The notes: generated by a model from the sequence alone, not told the origin. DNA of 64,000 nucleotides from Longimicrobium sp. (GCA_036377595.1 DASUYB010000088.1:54354-118353); one strand, 5' to 3'; shown: positions 36,413-45,423, counted from the first letter of the stretch. Numbers and translations are program-made.

Positions 36413-37311
36413 CGCCCCGGGAGGAGGCCGTGGATGCAGAGCGCGACCCAGGCGACCACCGTCAGGATCAGCGGGACGTCGGTCCAGAGCGCCTCGGTGG
36501 GCGACTCACCCAGGCTGCGCGTCTGCACCAGGTACGAGTAGCGGAAGATGCCGAGCAGCACGAGCGGCACCGTCACCGCCAGCTGCGGGCGCACGTCGAT
36601 CACGTACAGCGAGTAGAAGACGATCGACGCGCTGGCCGCCGTCTGCGCGTAGCCGTCGAGCAGCGGCAGCGTGTACGAGCCGAGCACGCGCCGCGCCTCG
36701 GGGCCGCTGGTCGCCAGCTCCTGGCGCCGCTTGACCGCCGCCAGGTACAGCGCCAGCGACAGCGTGGTGATCAGCATCCAGCTCGACAGCGGCACGTCCA
36801 CTGCCCGCGCGCCGGCCCACACCCGCAGCACGAACCCCAGCGCCACGCAGAACAGGTCGACGACGGCGACGTGCTTCAGCTTCAGCGAGTACGCGGCGTT
36901 CAGCGCCAGGTAGATCAGCAGCGGCGGCGCCGGAGCGGGGAAGATCACCAGCCCGGTCGCGAGGATGGCGAGGAGCACGGCGAGCAGCGCCCACGCGGCG
37001 GAGACGGGGAGCGCGCCGGAGGCCAGCGGCCGCGTCGCGCGCTTCACCGGGTGGAGACGGTCGGTGGGGACGTCGCCGACGTCGTTGAAGACGTAGACGG
37101 CGGACGCGGCCACGCAGAACAGCGCGAATGCGGCCAGCGCACGCACGTCCGCCGCCGGGTCCGCGAAGACGCCGGCGAACACCGCGGGCGCCAGCACGAA
37201 CGCGTTCTTCACCCAGTGCCGCGGCCGCACCAGCCGGGCCACGGCGCGCGCGCGTCCGGGCCGCTGGGCGGCCGGGGCGGGCGGTGCGCTGGGTGGAGAT
37301 GCGGTGATCAC
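36409..37311 (-). CDS. UbiA-type phosphoribosyl/prenyl transferase (DPPR-synthase-like)
   Basis: A 300-residue membrane protein with ~8-9 helices. The first Asp-rich motif is NDVGDVPTDRLHPVK, then RATRPLASG (76-99), the form found in decaprenyl-phosphate phosphoribosyltransferases rather than quinone prenyltransferases; the second region has AAYSLKLKHVAVVDLFCVALGF and YLAAVKRRQEL. In mycobacteria this enzyme moves phosphoribose from PRPP to decaprenyl phosphate, the step before DprE1/DprE2. The immediate neighbours are DprE1- and DprE2-like, which supports that reading. GTG start, 7 bases after the SDR stop. A separate phosphatase is not seen. Confidence 0.82.
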   Translation of the reverse strand: MITASPPSAPPAPAAQRPGRARAVARLVRPRHWVKNAFVLAPAVFAGVFADPAADVRALAAFALFCVAASAVYVFNDVGDVPTDRLHPVKRATRPLASGALPVSAAWALLAVLLAILATGLVIFPAPAPPLLIYLALNAAYSLKLKHVAVVDLFCVALGFVLRVWAGARAVDVPLSSWMLITTLSLALYLAAVKRRQELATSGPEARRVLGSYTLPLLDGYAQTAASASIVFYSLYVIDVRPQLAVTVPLVLLGIFRYSYLVQTRSLGESPTEALWTDVPLILTVVAWVALCIHGLLPGR

Positions 37312-37318
37312 GTCGGCG

Positions 37319-38071
37319 CTACAGCTTGAGGCGCTTGAAGATACGCTCGGGGACGGCGCGGATGGCCAGCATCACCGGCCGCCAGAAGCCGGGAAGGTAG
37401 ACGACGTCGGCGCCGCGGTCGATGGCGCGCACGATCCCCCTCGCCACGCGTGCGGGGGACGCGACGAGGAAGCGGCCGCGGCCGAAGGTCATCCGCGTGT
37501 CGACGAACCCGGGCTTCACCGTCACCACGCGCACGCCGGCGGGATGGAGGCGGTTGCGCAGGCCCTGGAGATACACCGACAGCCCGCCCTTCGCGGCACC
37601 GTAGACGTAGTTGCTCTGCCGCCCCCGGTCGCCCGCGACGGAGGAGACGACGCAGATGAAGCCCGCGCGCCGCGTCTCCAGGTGATCCGCCAGCGGCGTC
37701 AGCAGCGAGACGACGGCGGTGAGGTTGACGTCGATCGTGCGCCGCGCCTCGTCCGCGTCGTGCTTCGACGCATCCCCATCTCCCATCCACCCCAGCGCGA
37801 CGACGACGCCCGCGAGCGAGTCCCCCTCGTCCGCGATCACCCGCTCCGCAAACGCCACGTGCGACGCGAAATCGAGCGCGTCGAACGCCACCGCGCGCGC
37901 GGAGATGCCGTGGCGCACCCGCAGGTCCGCGGCGACGGCCTCCGCCTCGCCCGCGTCGCGCGCGGCGAGGACGAGCGCGTGGCCGCGGCGCGCCAGCTCC
38001 GCCGCCACCGCCCGCGCAATGGCCGACGTGGCGCCGGCGACGAGGACGGTTCCGCGCGCGCGCTCAGGCAA
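37319..38071 (-). CDS. DprE2-like SDR reductase
   Basis: A 250-residue short-chain dehydrogenase. Cofactor loop VAGATSAIARA (11-21), catalytic Ser in CVVSSVAGDRGRQSN, and Tyr157 and Lys161 in YVYGAAKGGL. VAGATSAIA and VAGDRGRQSNYVYGAAK closely follow the decaprenylphosphoryl-2-keto-ribose reductase DprE2. The expected role is to reduce the 2-keto intermediate to decaprenyl-phosphoryl-arabinose, working with the oxidase upstream, whose stop it overlaps by 8 bases. Confidence 0.83.
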   Translation of the reverse strand: MPERARGTVLVAGATSAIARAVAAELARRGHALVLAARDAGEAEAVAADLRVRHGISARAVAFDALDFASHVAFAERVIADEGDSLAGVVVALGWMGDGDASKHDADEARRTIDVNLTAVVSLLTPLADHLETRRAGFICVVSSVAGDRGRQSNYVYGAAKGGLSVYLQGLRNRLHPAGVRVVTVKPGFVDTRMTFGRGRFLVASPARVARGIVRAIDRGADVVYLPGFWRPVMLAIRAVPERIFKRLKL

Positions 38072-39404
38072 GCCCCACCCTCCGCGCCAGCGACGAGGTC
38101 AGCACCCCCGCCGGGTCCAGCTCGCGCCGCACCGCGCGGAACGCGTCGGCGGCGGGGTACATCGCCGCGAAGGTGGCGGCGTCCATCACCGCGTCCTTGG
38201 CCAGGTACACGCGCCCGCCCGCGTCGGCCACGATGCGATCCATCTCCCGCAGCATGGCGATGACGGCCGGCGCGGCGGGAAAGTCGAGCGCGAGCGTCCA
38301 CCCCTCCATCGGGAAGGAGAGCAGCCCCTCGCCCGCGGGGCCGAAGCGCTTGAGCACGGCCAGGAACGACGCCTGCCCACTCCGCGCCGCGCGCTCGAGG
38401 ATGGCCCGGAGCGCGTCCGTGCGGTCGGGCGGGACGACGAGCTGGTACTGCACGAAGCCGCGGCGGCCGTACATCCGGTTCCAATCCGCCACGGCGTCGA
38501 GCGGCCACATCCAGCGCTCGAGCGGCTCCAGCGCGCCCGTCCGCGCCCGGTGCGCCGCGCGGTAGAGGCGGTTGAAGACGCCGACCGTGACGCGGTTCAG
38601 CGCGCCCGCGGGAAGGCCGAACGGCAGCCGCCGCGCGCCGCGCTTCGGCCGCGCGAACGGGTCGCCGGGGACGGCGGAGGAGGGCGCGTGGTCGGCCTGC
38701 ATCAGCACGCCGCGGCCAAGCGCCTTTCCGGCCGCCAGCGCGTCGATCCAGGCGACGGAGTAGCGGTGCGCATCCGCATCGGCGAATCGCCCGAGCGCGT
38801 CGTCGAGGTCGCGCAGGGGGAGGGTGTCGACGGCGACGAACGCGGACTCGACGCGCATCAAGCGCAGCTTCGCGCGGACGATGGCGCCGGTGAGTCCCAT
38901 CCCCCCGAGCGTGGCGCGGAAGGCGTCCGGCTCGGCGTCACGCGAGCAGCGAAGCGGACCGAGGCCGGGGGTGAGGAGGGAGATCTCGTCCACCCAGCGG
39001 CCGAACGTGCCGTCGCGGTGATGGTTCTTCCCGTGCACGTCCGCCGCGATCGCGCCGCCGACGGTCACGTGGCGCGTCCCCGGGACGACGGGGAGGAACC
39101 ACCCGCGCGGCAGGAGCGCGTCGGCGACGTCGCCCAGCGCCACGCCGCCCTCGCACTCCAGCACGCCGGCCGCGTCGTCCCACGCCAGCATGCGGTCGAG
39201 GCGGAGATGCGAGACCACGGCGCCGCCCTCGTTCAGCGCCGCGTCGCCGTACGCGCGCCCCAGCCCGCGCGCGATCACCCCGCCGTCGGCGGGCGATGCG
39301 ATGACCTCCGCGAGCTCCGACACCTTCTCGGGGCGATAGACGCGGCACTCCGCCACGGGGTACCGGCCCCAGCCGGAAAGGCGCTCGGTTCGCGAGGGGA
39401 TCAT
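38064..39404 (-). CDS. DprE1-like FAD-dependent sugar oxidase
   Basis: A 446-residue vanillyl-alcohol-oxidase-type flavoprotein. GWGRYP (11-16), IARGLGRAYGDAALN, PVVPGTRHVTVGGAIAADVHG and HGKNHHRDGTFG (124-135) match DprE1 closely; the C-terminal YLAKDAV keeps the active-site Lys (Lys403). The expected role is oxidation of polyprenyl-phosphoryl-ribose at C2. In the conserved LSFPxxGWxxxxDFP stretch, where M. tuberculosis has Cys387 (the benzothiazinone target), this protein has Ala372, as is known for some naturally resistant mycobacteria. First gene of the four-gene cassette. Confidence 0.87.
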   Translation of the reverse strand: MIPSRTERLSGWGRYPVAECRVYRPEKVSELAEVIASPADGGVIARGLGRAYGDAALNEGGAVVSHLRLDRMLAWDDAAGVLECEGGVALGDVADALLPRGWFLPVVPGTRHVTVGGAIAADVHGKNHHRDGTFGRWVDEISLLTPGLGPLRCSRDAEPDAFRATLGGMGLTGAIVRAKLRLMRVESAFVAVDTLPLRDLDDALGRFADADAHRYSVAWIDALAAGKALGRGVLMQADHAPSSAVPGDPFARPKRGARRLPFGLPAGALNRVTVGVFNRLYRAAHRARTGALEPLERWMWPLDAVADWNRMYGRRGFVQYQLVVPPDRTDALRAILERAARSGQASFLAVLKRFGPAGEGLLSFPMEGWTLALDFPAAPAVIAMLREMDRIVADAGGRVYLAKDAVMDAATFAAMYPAADAFRAVRRELDPAGVLTSSLARRVGLA

Positions 39405-39810
39405 CGAGGTGCGGCGAGGATCACGCGCGGGGCGGGAAACGGACGGAAGATAGTGGAGATGGACGGGTGCGGGTAGGCGGCTTCAAGAATGCGGGACAGC
39501 CTCCTGGCACGAAGCCAGCCCCCAGCCGCCTCCGCGCGGAGGCCCCCCTCCCCGCGCTTCGCGCGACCCTCCCCCCAAAACCGACTGGGGGGAGGGTGGA
39601 ACTCAGTGATGGGTTCAGTCTCGCGCCCGATTGCATGCATTCGCGCGGCCGCAGGCTGGCCCCCTCCCCCCGGCCCCCTCCCCCGCTTCGCAGGGGCGGG
39701 GGAGAACTCAGCTCGGAGGAGAATTCTGCTCGTCGCGCAAATGCCGCGTCGGCAGTCGCGCAGCGACTTTGTGCTGTTGTTGCCGTGAATTCATTCGCCC
39801 GGCCTCCAGC
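39405..39810. repeat. Non-coding repeat block
   Basis: A 406-base gap without a gene. It holds the ACCCTCCCCCC-AAAACCGAC hairpin (39566-39597) with its flanking CCCCTCCCCGCGCTTCGCGCG; the GC-rich element CGCGGCCGCAGGCTGGCCCC (39647-39712) also seen at 29635 and 50743; and a GTGAATTCATTCGCCCGGC end (39785) also seen at 11781 and 42990. The order of parts matches the other gaps. Confidence 0.8.
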
Positions 39811-40533
39811 TCATCCCCCGCGGCGGACGAAGGCGTTCAGATTGGCGGCGTACCAGGGCGGCAGGTCCAGCGCGGCCACGTCGGCGCGGAGGGCGTCGTT
39901 CTCGGGGGCGAGGTCGTAGCCCAGGTTGCGGAAACGGGCGATCCAGTGCTCGGGCGGGCGCTCGTTCACGTGCAGCACGCCGCCCTGCAGCGGCTGCGCG
40001 CCCGAGAAGACGATCGCCGGCGCGCACGCGGCCAGCAGGCGCAGCAGCTTGGCCGAGTGCCACGCGGGGACGTGCTCCACCGTCTCCAGCGAGATGGCCA
40101 GGTCGAAGCTGCCCAGCTCGCGCGCCAGCGCGTCGGTGCCGCGGACGCTCGTTCCCGCCAGGTCGAGCGCGCGGGTGGAGATCCCACGCGCCCTCGCCCG
40201 CTCCAGCGCCGCGGGCGACTGGTCGACGCCCATCGCGCGGAGCGTGGGAGACGCGCGGCGCATCGCGGCGAGCAGCTTCCCGTCGCCGCAGCCGACGTCC
40301 AGCGCGGAGGCCGCGGGAAAGCGGCGGAGGATGGCGCGCGCGAAGCCATCCCAATCCCCCGTCTCGTTGCGCCGCCAGAAGTCCTCGTCGAAAGGCGTCG
40401 CGCTGGCGGGGCGGATGCGGTCGCGGGCGCGCTGCGCGTACCACGCCGCGAGCGACGCGGCGGTGCGCACCCGCCAGTAGGTTCCGGGCGCGCGGCGCTT
40501 GGCGGCGTCCAGCGCGCCGCGGAGGATCGGCAC
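39811..40533 (-). CDS. Class I SAM-dependent methyltransferase
   Basis: A 240-residue methyltransferase with motif I ALDVGCGDGKLLAAM (77-91), the following acidic strand GVDQSPAALERA, and motif IV LAISLETVEHVP. Residues 45-56 (TPFDEDFWRRNE) form the N-terminal cap. Third gene of the cassette 42710-39811, 3 bases after a glycosyltransferase gene. Likely acts on a glycan or a sugar intermediate. Confidence 0.83.
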   Translation of the reverse strand: MPILRGALDAAKRRAPGTYWRVRTAASLAAWYAQRARDRIRPASATPFDEDFWRRNETGDWDGFARAILRRFPAASALDVGCGDGKLLAAMRRASPTLRAMGVDQSPAALERARARGISTRALDLAGTSVRGTDALARELGSFDLAISLETVEHVPAWHSAKLLRLLAACAPAIVFSGAQPLQGGVLHVNERPPEHWIARFRNLGYDLAPENDALRADVAALDLPPWYAANLNAFVRRGG

Positions 40534-40536
40534 CGG

Positions 40537-41673
40537 CTAGGCCCCCGCCGTCGCGGCCTCGTAGGTCTCCAGCGTGCGCTCGGCGGTCGCCGTCCAGCTC
40601 ATCCCCTGCACCGCGGCGTGGCCGGACTCGGCCATGCGGCGGCGGAGCGGGGCGTCCTCCATCAGCCGGCGCACGGCGGCGGCAACGGCCTCGGGCTGGC
40701 GCGGCGGCACCTGGATCCCCCCGCCGCCGCCGGCCAGCAGCGGCGGCACCCCGCCCACCGACGTCGCGACGACGGGAAGACGCTGGCTGAGCGCCTCGAC
40801 CACCACCATCCCGAACCCCTCGTAGGTCGACGTCATCACCAGCAGGTCGTGCACGCGGTACTGGCGCATCACCTCCGCCTCGTCCGCGCGCGGGAGGACG
40901 GTGACCAGCGGCCGCACCTCCGCCGGGAAGGCGGCCAGCACCTCTTCCTCCGATCTCCCCGGGCCGAGGATCGTCAGGCGCGGAGGATCAGGGCGCTCGG
41001 CCAGGATCGCCATCGCACGGACGAGGTAGTCGACGCCCTTCACGGGATCCCACGAGCCGCAGAAGAGGAGTCCCGCCCCGCGCGGCGCGTCCGGCGGCGG
41101 CGCATCGGCCAGGAACGCGCTGCTGACGCCGTGGGGGATGACATCGATCTCCCCCGCCTTCTTCCACCCCTTGTGGACGACGAAGTCGCGCTCGGCGGGG
41201 TTGAGGACGATCATCCGGTCCGCGAGCCGCGCGGCGAGCGCCACCTGGCTCATCCGCGCCATGGGATACCAGATGCGGCGCGGCCACGGCTTGGGGATGA
41301 GCCCCCACTCGTGGTCCTCCACCATGCGGCGGAAGTTCAGGTGCTCGATGCCGTGCGAGCGGCTGACCAGCGCCACGCCGCGGTACGCGCGCAGCTTTCG
41401 CCGCGCGCCGATCACCGCCCCCTCCGCGCTGGCGACGTCGACCACGTCGTACCGGCCAGTCGCCTTGAACGCGCGGCGGATGGCGCGCTCGGCCAGCAGC
41501 GGCCCCACCGCCCAGCGCAGCCGCGCGTTCTTCGGGCGCTCGCCGAGGTGGGGCGAGAGGAGGACGTCGCAGGTGTGGCCCAGGCCGCGGAATTCCTCGC
41601 GCAGCTTGTGGTAGACCTTCCCCGAGCCGAGGCGCGGATCGTCCGGGTAGTCGCCGACCAGCAGGATCTTCAC
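40537..41673 (-). CDS. Glycosyltransferase family 4
   Basis: A 378-residue GT-B enzyme. The GTG start follows GGGGGGATGC and overlaps the upstream stop by 4 bases (GTGA). Acceptor side MKILLVGDYPDDPRLGSGKV and SRSHGIEHLNF; donor side LLFCGSWDPVKGVDYLVRA and the E-x7-E motif YEGFGMVVVEAL. A Gly-rich loop (LLAGGGGGIQVPP) precedes the C-terminal helix. Confidence 0.88.
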   Translation of the reverse strand: MKILLVGDYPDDPRLGSGKVYHKLREEFRGLGHTCDVLLSPHLGERPKNARLRWAVGPLLAERAIRRAFKATGRYDVVDVASAEGAVIGARRKLRAYRGVALVSRSHGIEHLNFRRMVEDHEWGLIPKPWPRRIWYPMARMSQVALAARLADRMIVLNPAERDFVVHKGWKKAGEIDVIPHGVSSAFLADAPPPDAPRGAGLLFCGSWDPVKGVDYLVRAMAILAERPDPPRLTILGPGRSEEEVLAAFPAEVRPLVTVLPRADEAEVMRQYRVHDLLVMTSTYEGFGMVVVEALSQRLPVVATSVGGVPPLLAGGGGGIQVPPRQPEAVAAAVRRLMEDAPLRRRMAESGHAAVQGMSWTATAERTLETYEAATAGA

Positions 41674-42710
41674 GCATCCCCCCGTTTCGCGGCGGCCCAG
41701 CGCACGCGGGCCTTCAGCGCACGCCCCGCCTGCAGCGTATGGGCCAGCGGCCCGCGCCGGCGCCGGAAGATGCGCTGCAGCCGCATCTCCTCGTCCTCGC
41801 TGACGCCGGCCGGAGTCGTCCCCAACTCGGCGCTTTTTGTGGATCCCTCGCTCAGCCCGGCCGGGAGGGCTCTCTCCCTGCCCCCGACCAGCCCCTCGCC
41901 CGCCTCGCCCGGCGTGGCCCTCTCCCTGCCGCTGCGCGGCTGTCCCTCCCCCAAAACCGACTGGGGGAGGGACGGGGGCTCGCTGCGCTCGCGGCTTCGT
42001 CCGGCGCGCAGATCTTCGAGACGTGCGTGGTATTCCGCCCAGAGGGAGAAGTAGGGGCGGTCGAGCGCGGCGAGGTAGTTCAGGTAGCGGGCGAACGGGC
42101 TGCGGCGCCAGTCGCCGGCGGGGTGGCGCTCGTGGGTGACGAGGGGTTCGCGGTTCAGCAGCTCGGCGTCGGCGTGGCGGAGGAGGATGGCGGTGTAGAC
42201 GTTGTCCCAGATCGGCTCGCCGCCGATGTACGCGCGGAAGCGCCGCCGGTTCGCGCGCCACCACCCGGCGGAGATGGCGAAGGCGTCGATCCCCGCCGTC
42301 ACCATCTCGATCCCCTCGCCCGTCTCGGGATGCACGTCCATGCGCGAGAACGCGTACGCGTCGCGCCCGCCGCCGAGGATGCGGTCGATCGCCGCCTGGG
42401 TGAAGGCGATGTCGGAGTTGGCATACGCGAACCAGCGGCACCCCTCGGCTTCCGCGATCTCCGCTAGCCGGTCGAAGGCCTCGGAGACGATGGGCTTGCG
42501 CGGGCCCTGCTGTCCGCTCGCGGTGCGCGAGTCCCGCGCGAGCACGGCGTGCGTCGCGAAGCCGTCGACCTCGAAGACGTCGCCCGGCCAGCCCAGGTTC
42601 GCGAGCCGGACGCCGTCGAGCGCGCGCCAGGTGGCCAGCGCCTCCGCCTGCCGCCGCCCGCCGTCGCCCGTGGCGGGGAACGCGTTCACGCCGAGAAGAA
42701 CCTTGGTCAT
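41670..42710 (-). CDS. GT-A-like protein with repeat-derived insert
   Basis: A 346-residue protein. Residues 1-235 look like a single compact domain: WFAYANSDIAFTQAAIDRIL (SDI as a possible metal motif), RMDVHPETGEGIEM, and GGEPIWDNVYTAILLRHAD; this resembles a nucleotide-sugar GT-A fold, but the family is not recognised. Residues ~237-300 (41811-42002) are low-complexity Ser, Gly, Glu, Arg and Pro, and include the hairpin repeat CCCTCCCCCAAAACCGAC that elsewhere is intergenic. Normal-looking basic helical sequence (EEMRLQRIFRRRRGPLAHTL) resumes after it. The reading frame is intact. Confidence 0.65.
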   Translation of the reverse strand: MTKVLLGVNAFPATGDGGRRQAEALATWRALDGVRLANLGWPGDVFEVDGFATHAVLARDSRTASGQQGPRKPIVSEAFDRLAEIAEAEGCRWFAYANSDIAFTQAAIDRILGGGRDAYAFSRMDVHPETGEGIEMVTAGIDAFAISAGWWRANRRRFRAYIGGEPIWDNVYTAILLRHADAELLNREPLVTHERHPAGDWRRSPFARYLNYLAALDRPYFSLWAEYHARLEDLRAGRSRERSEPPSLPQSVLGEGQPRSGRERATPGEAGEGLVGGRERALPAGLSEGSTKSAELGTTPAGVSEDEEMRLQRIFRRRRGPLAHTLQAGRALKARVRWAAAKRGDA

Positions 42711-43033
42711 GCAGGAGTGACGGGGATGATCGTCATGAGAGATCGGAGATGATCGTGCGGGTGAACGGGTTTGCGTGCCCGGCGCGGCGTCGGCGCCCTC
42801 TCCCTGCCGCTTCGCGGCTGTCCCTCCCCCAAAACCGACTGGGGGAGGGACGAGGGCTCGCTTCGCTCGCGGCTACTTCGTACCGCACCTGACTTCGGTG
42901 CGGCGGGGCGAGATTCTGCCACGCGCGACGATAGCTCCACCACGCCGAAGCCTGTAGTCCGCGAAGGCGGACTTCGTGTGGTTGTTGCAGCGAATTCATT
43001 CGCCCCCACCCAGCCCGGCCCCGCGGAGAGATC
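42711..43033. repeat. Non-coding repeat block
   Basis: A 323-base gap. It contains the CCCTCCCCC-AAAACCGAC hairpin (42821-42850) with the same flanks as the copy inside the preceding gene, an AGTCCGCGAAGGCGGACT palindrome (42956-42973), and a GCGAATTCATTCGC palindrome (42990-43003). No gene seen. Confidence 0.85.
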
Positions 43034-44173
43034 TCAATCCCCCAGCAGCACGTCGATCGTGCGCTGCATCGCGAAATTCCGCTCGTAGAACTCGCGGCCG
43101 TGCGCGGCGAGGTCGCGGCGGCGCGCGTCGTCGTCCAGCAGGTTCAGCGCCTCGGCGGCGAGCGCGCTGGCGTGGCCGGGGGGGACGAGCGGGATGCCGC
43201 TCTCGCGCCACTCGGGCTCGGTGAAGCGGCCCTGTGTCGTCACCGCGGCCACGCCGTTCGCCAGCGCGGCCATCATCGTGGTGCGGCGCGCGCTGACGCC
43301 GTCGGGATAGGGCTGCACCAGCACGTCGCACGCCTGCAGGTGCACCGACAGCCGCTCGCGCGGGAGACGGCCCGGCGCCACCAGTCGTCCCCGCAGCGCG
43401 GGATCGGCGCGCACCAGCCGCTCGGCGAACGCGGGGCCGCCATCCCCCAGCAGCAGCGCGGCGCTGGTGGACGGCGGGGCCAGGATCGCCAGCAGCGCGG
43501 GCTCCAGCAGCGGCGCGATCATCCCCCCGTACGTGCCGAAGTGGCCAACGATGTGCCGCCCGGCCACGTTCGCGCCCACCTGCGAGCGCAGCACGGCCAC
43601 CGCCTCCGGATCGTCCACGCGCGGCACGGTGGAGGGGATGGGGAGCCAGCGCATCACCCCGAGCGCGCGCGGCGCCCAGGGCCGCAGCAGCCGCTCCCAC
43701 GCGGGGGTGGAGACGTACGCCGCGCGGGCCGCGCGCAGCAGCAGCATCGCCATCCAGCGGTTCGCCAGCGCCAGGACGTTGCGCTGCGGGCGCCGCCAGC
43801 CGAACTGCACGTAAGGCTCGTGGAACATCACCCGCACGTCGTCGCCCCGCCGCGCGCGGCGCAGGACCCAGCGGCAGAAGGCGACGTTCATCCCCCGCCG
43901 CCCGAACGCCTGCGGCGCGTACTGCACCAGCAGCGTCCGCGGCGCTGGGAAGGCGTCCAGCTCCGCGTCCAGTCTCCTCAATCCCCCGCCCGCAAACCCG
44001 GCGCGGTGCACCTCCACGCGCCCGTCTCGCGCGGCGTCCGCGGGCGCCCAGACGTGCGGCTCGCACCCCTCGGCCGCCAGCGCGTGCGCCAGCGCCTGCG
44101 TGTACTCGCCCACGCCGCCGCCCGCGGGCGGGTATTCGCCGGTGAGGAGATGCCAGACGCGCGGAGGTGTCAT
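43034..44173 (-). CDS. Glycosyltransferase family 4-like, atypical donor site
   Basis: A 379-residue GT-B-shaped protein. Acceptor domain VWHLLTGEYPPAGGGVGEYTQ; FHEPYVQFGWRRPQ; donor domain IVGHFGTYGGMIAPLLEP and VLVQPYPDGVSARRTTMMAALANG. The usual E-x7-E pair is replaced by a DGVSARRTTMMAAL segment, a pattern seen in a subset of GT4 enzymes. Start at the ATG 13 bases after the upstream stop. Last gene of an eight-gene cassette. Confidence 0.8.
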   Translation of the reverse strand: MTPPRVWHLLTGEYPPAGGGVGEYTQALAHALAAEGCEPHVWAPADAARDGRVEVHRAGFAGGGLRRLDAELDAFPAPRTLLVQYAPQAFGRRGMNVAFCRWVLRRARRGDDVRVMFHEPYVQFGWRRPQRNVLALANRWMAMLLLRAARAAYVSTPAWERLLRPWAPRALGVMRWLPIPSTVPRVDDPEAVAVLRSQVGANVAGRHIVGHFGTYGGMIAPLLEPALLAILAPPSTSAALLLGDGGPAFAERLVRADPALRGRLVAPGRLPRERLSVHLQACDVLVQPYPDGVSARRTTMMAALANGVAAVTTQGRFTEPEWRESGIPLVPPGHASALAAEALNLLDDDARRRDLAAHGREFYERNFAMQRTIDVLLGD

Positions 44174-44186
44174 CCGCAGAGAATTC

Positions 44187-45416
44187 TCACGCGGAGCCCG
44201 CGGAGTCAACCGAAGACGCGGCGGAAACGTCTCCGCTCGCCCCGCCTGACGCCGCGGCGAGAACGTGCTCCAGCGCATCGACGTGCGCGTCGAGCGACAT
44301 CCTCCGTGCCGTCGCCAGCGCGCGCGGACGCATCGCGGCCAGCTCGTCCGGGTGCGTCGCGGCCCGGGCGAGCGCGTCTCCCAGCGCCTCCGCGCGCGGT
44401 GGGTGGCCGGGGACGAGGCGGCCGTTGTCGCCGTCCTTCAGCCACTCGCCGATACCCCCGACGTCGAAGGCGATGGAGGGGACGCCCTGCGAGCCGGCTT
44501 CCAGCCCCACCAGCCCGAACGGCTCCGGCCACACGCTCGGCACCGCCAGCACCGACGCGGCGCGGAAGAGCCGCAGCCGCTCGTCCGCGTCCACCCAGCC
44601 GGGGAACGCGGCAGCGACGCCGAGCGCGCGCGCGAGCTGCTCCCACTCGCCGCGCTGCGGGCCGTCGCCGCTCATCGTCAGCGCGATAGGGCGGCCGATC
44701 TCCCGCGACGTGCGGGCGACGGCGCGGATCAGCGCGTCGCCACCCTTCAGCCGCGTCATCCGGCCGAGGAAGAGCACGCGGAACTCCGCCGGCGCGCCCG
44801 CGTCCTCGCCGATCTCGAGGGTGGAGAAGAGAGGGATGGCGTGCGCCTTCGTCTCCGCCACGCCGTTGCGGACGTACTCGCGGCGCATGTGGCCGCTGGC
44901 GGTGACGACGGCCGCATAGCGCGCGAAGAGCGACTTTTGCTCGTTGGCCCATCTCCATTGTTCGGAGATGTAGGGCAGGCTCAGGCGTCCGTTGCGCCGC
45001 GGCACGTACAGCGCCAGGCACGCGGGGCCGAACCGCCGCTCGCAGGGGGTGGGATGGGGGAAGAGGTGCGCCTTCTGGCCGCCGATGCAGGTGCCGAAGT
45101 AGCCGTGCATGAACTTGACGGCCGGCGCCATCGCCATCAGCGCGCGGTCGACGTCGAGCGGGCGCATGTTGTGGCTGAACGCCACGTCCGGCCGCCACGC
45201 GCGCGCGTCCGCCAGCGCGCCGTCCATCCCCCGCTCGGCGATGCAGAAGTGCGGCGCGCCCGACGGCGCCGGCGTTCCCTCGCCGCCGCGCAGGGCGTCG
45301 AGATGGAGGAGCGCGACGTCGTGGCCGCGCGCGGCGAGCGCCGGCATCACCGCGGCCAGGTACGTCTGCACGCCGCCCGCGTCGCCGATCCCGTCGTTCG
45401 CGAAGAGGATGCGCAT
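44187..45416 (-). CDS. Glycosyltransferase family 4
   Basis: A 409-residue GT-B enzyme: acceptor loop FANDGIGDAGGVQTYLAAV, MHGYFGTCIGGQKAH, donor domain VLFLGRMTRLKGGDALI and E-x7-E motif PEPFGLVGLEAG. The Cys-containing middle (KAHLFPHPTPCERRFG, GPACLALY) is shared by some Gemmatimonadota/Acidobacteria enzymes of this type. The C-terminus is a Ser/Ala/Gly-rich tail. Confidence 0.87.
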   Translation of the reverse strand: MRILFANDGIGDAGGVQTYLAAVMPALAARGHDVALLHLDALRGGEGTPAPSGAPHFCIAERGMDGALADARAWRPDVAFSHNMRPLDVDRALMAMAPAVKFMHGYFGTCIGGQKAHLFPHPTPCERRFGPACLALYVPRRNGRLSLPYISEQWRWANEQKSLFARYAAVVTASGHMRREYVRNGVAETKAHAIPLFSTLEIGEDAGAPAEFRVLFLGRMTRLKGGDALIRAVARTSREIGRPIALTMSGDGPQRGEWEQLARALGVAAAFPGWVDADERLRLFRAASVLAVPSVWPEPFGLVGLEAGSQGVPSIAFDVGGIGEWLKDGDNGRLVPGHPPRAEALGDALARAATHPDELAAMRPRALATARRMSLDAHVDALEHVLAAASGGASGDVSAASSVDSAGSA

Positions 45417-45423
45417 CGCGACG

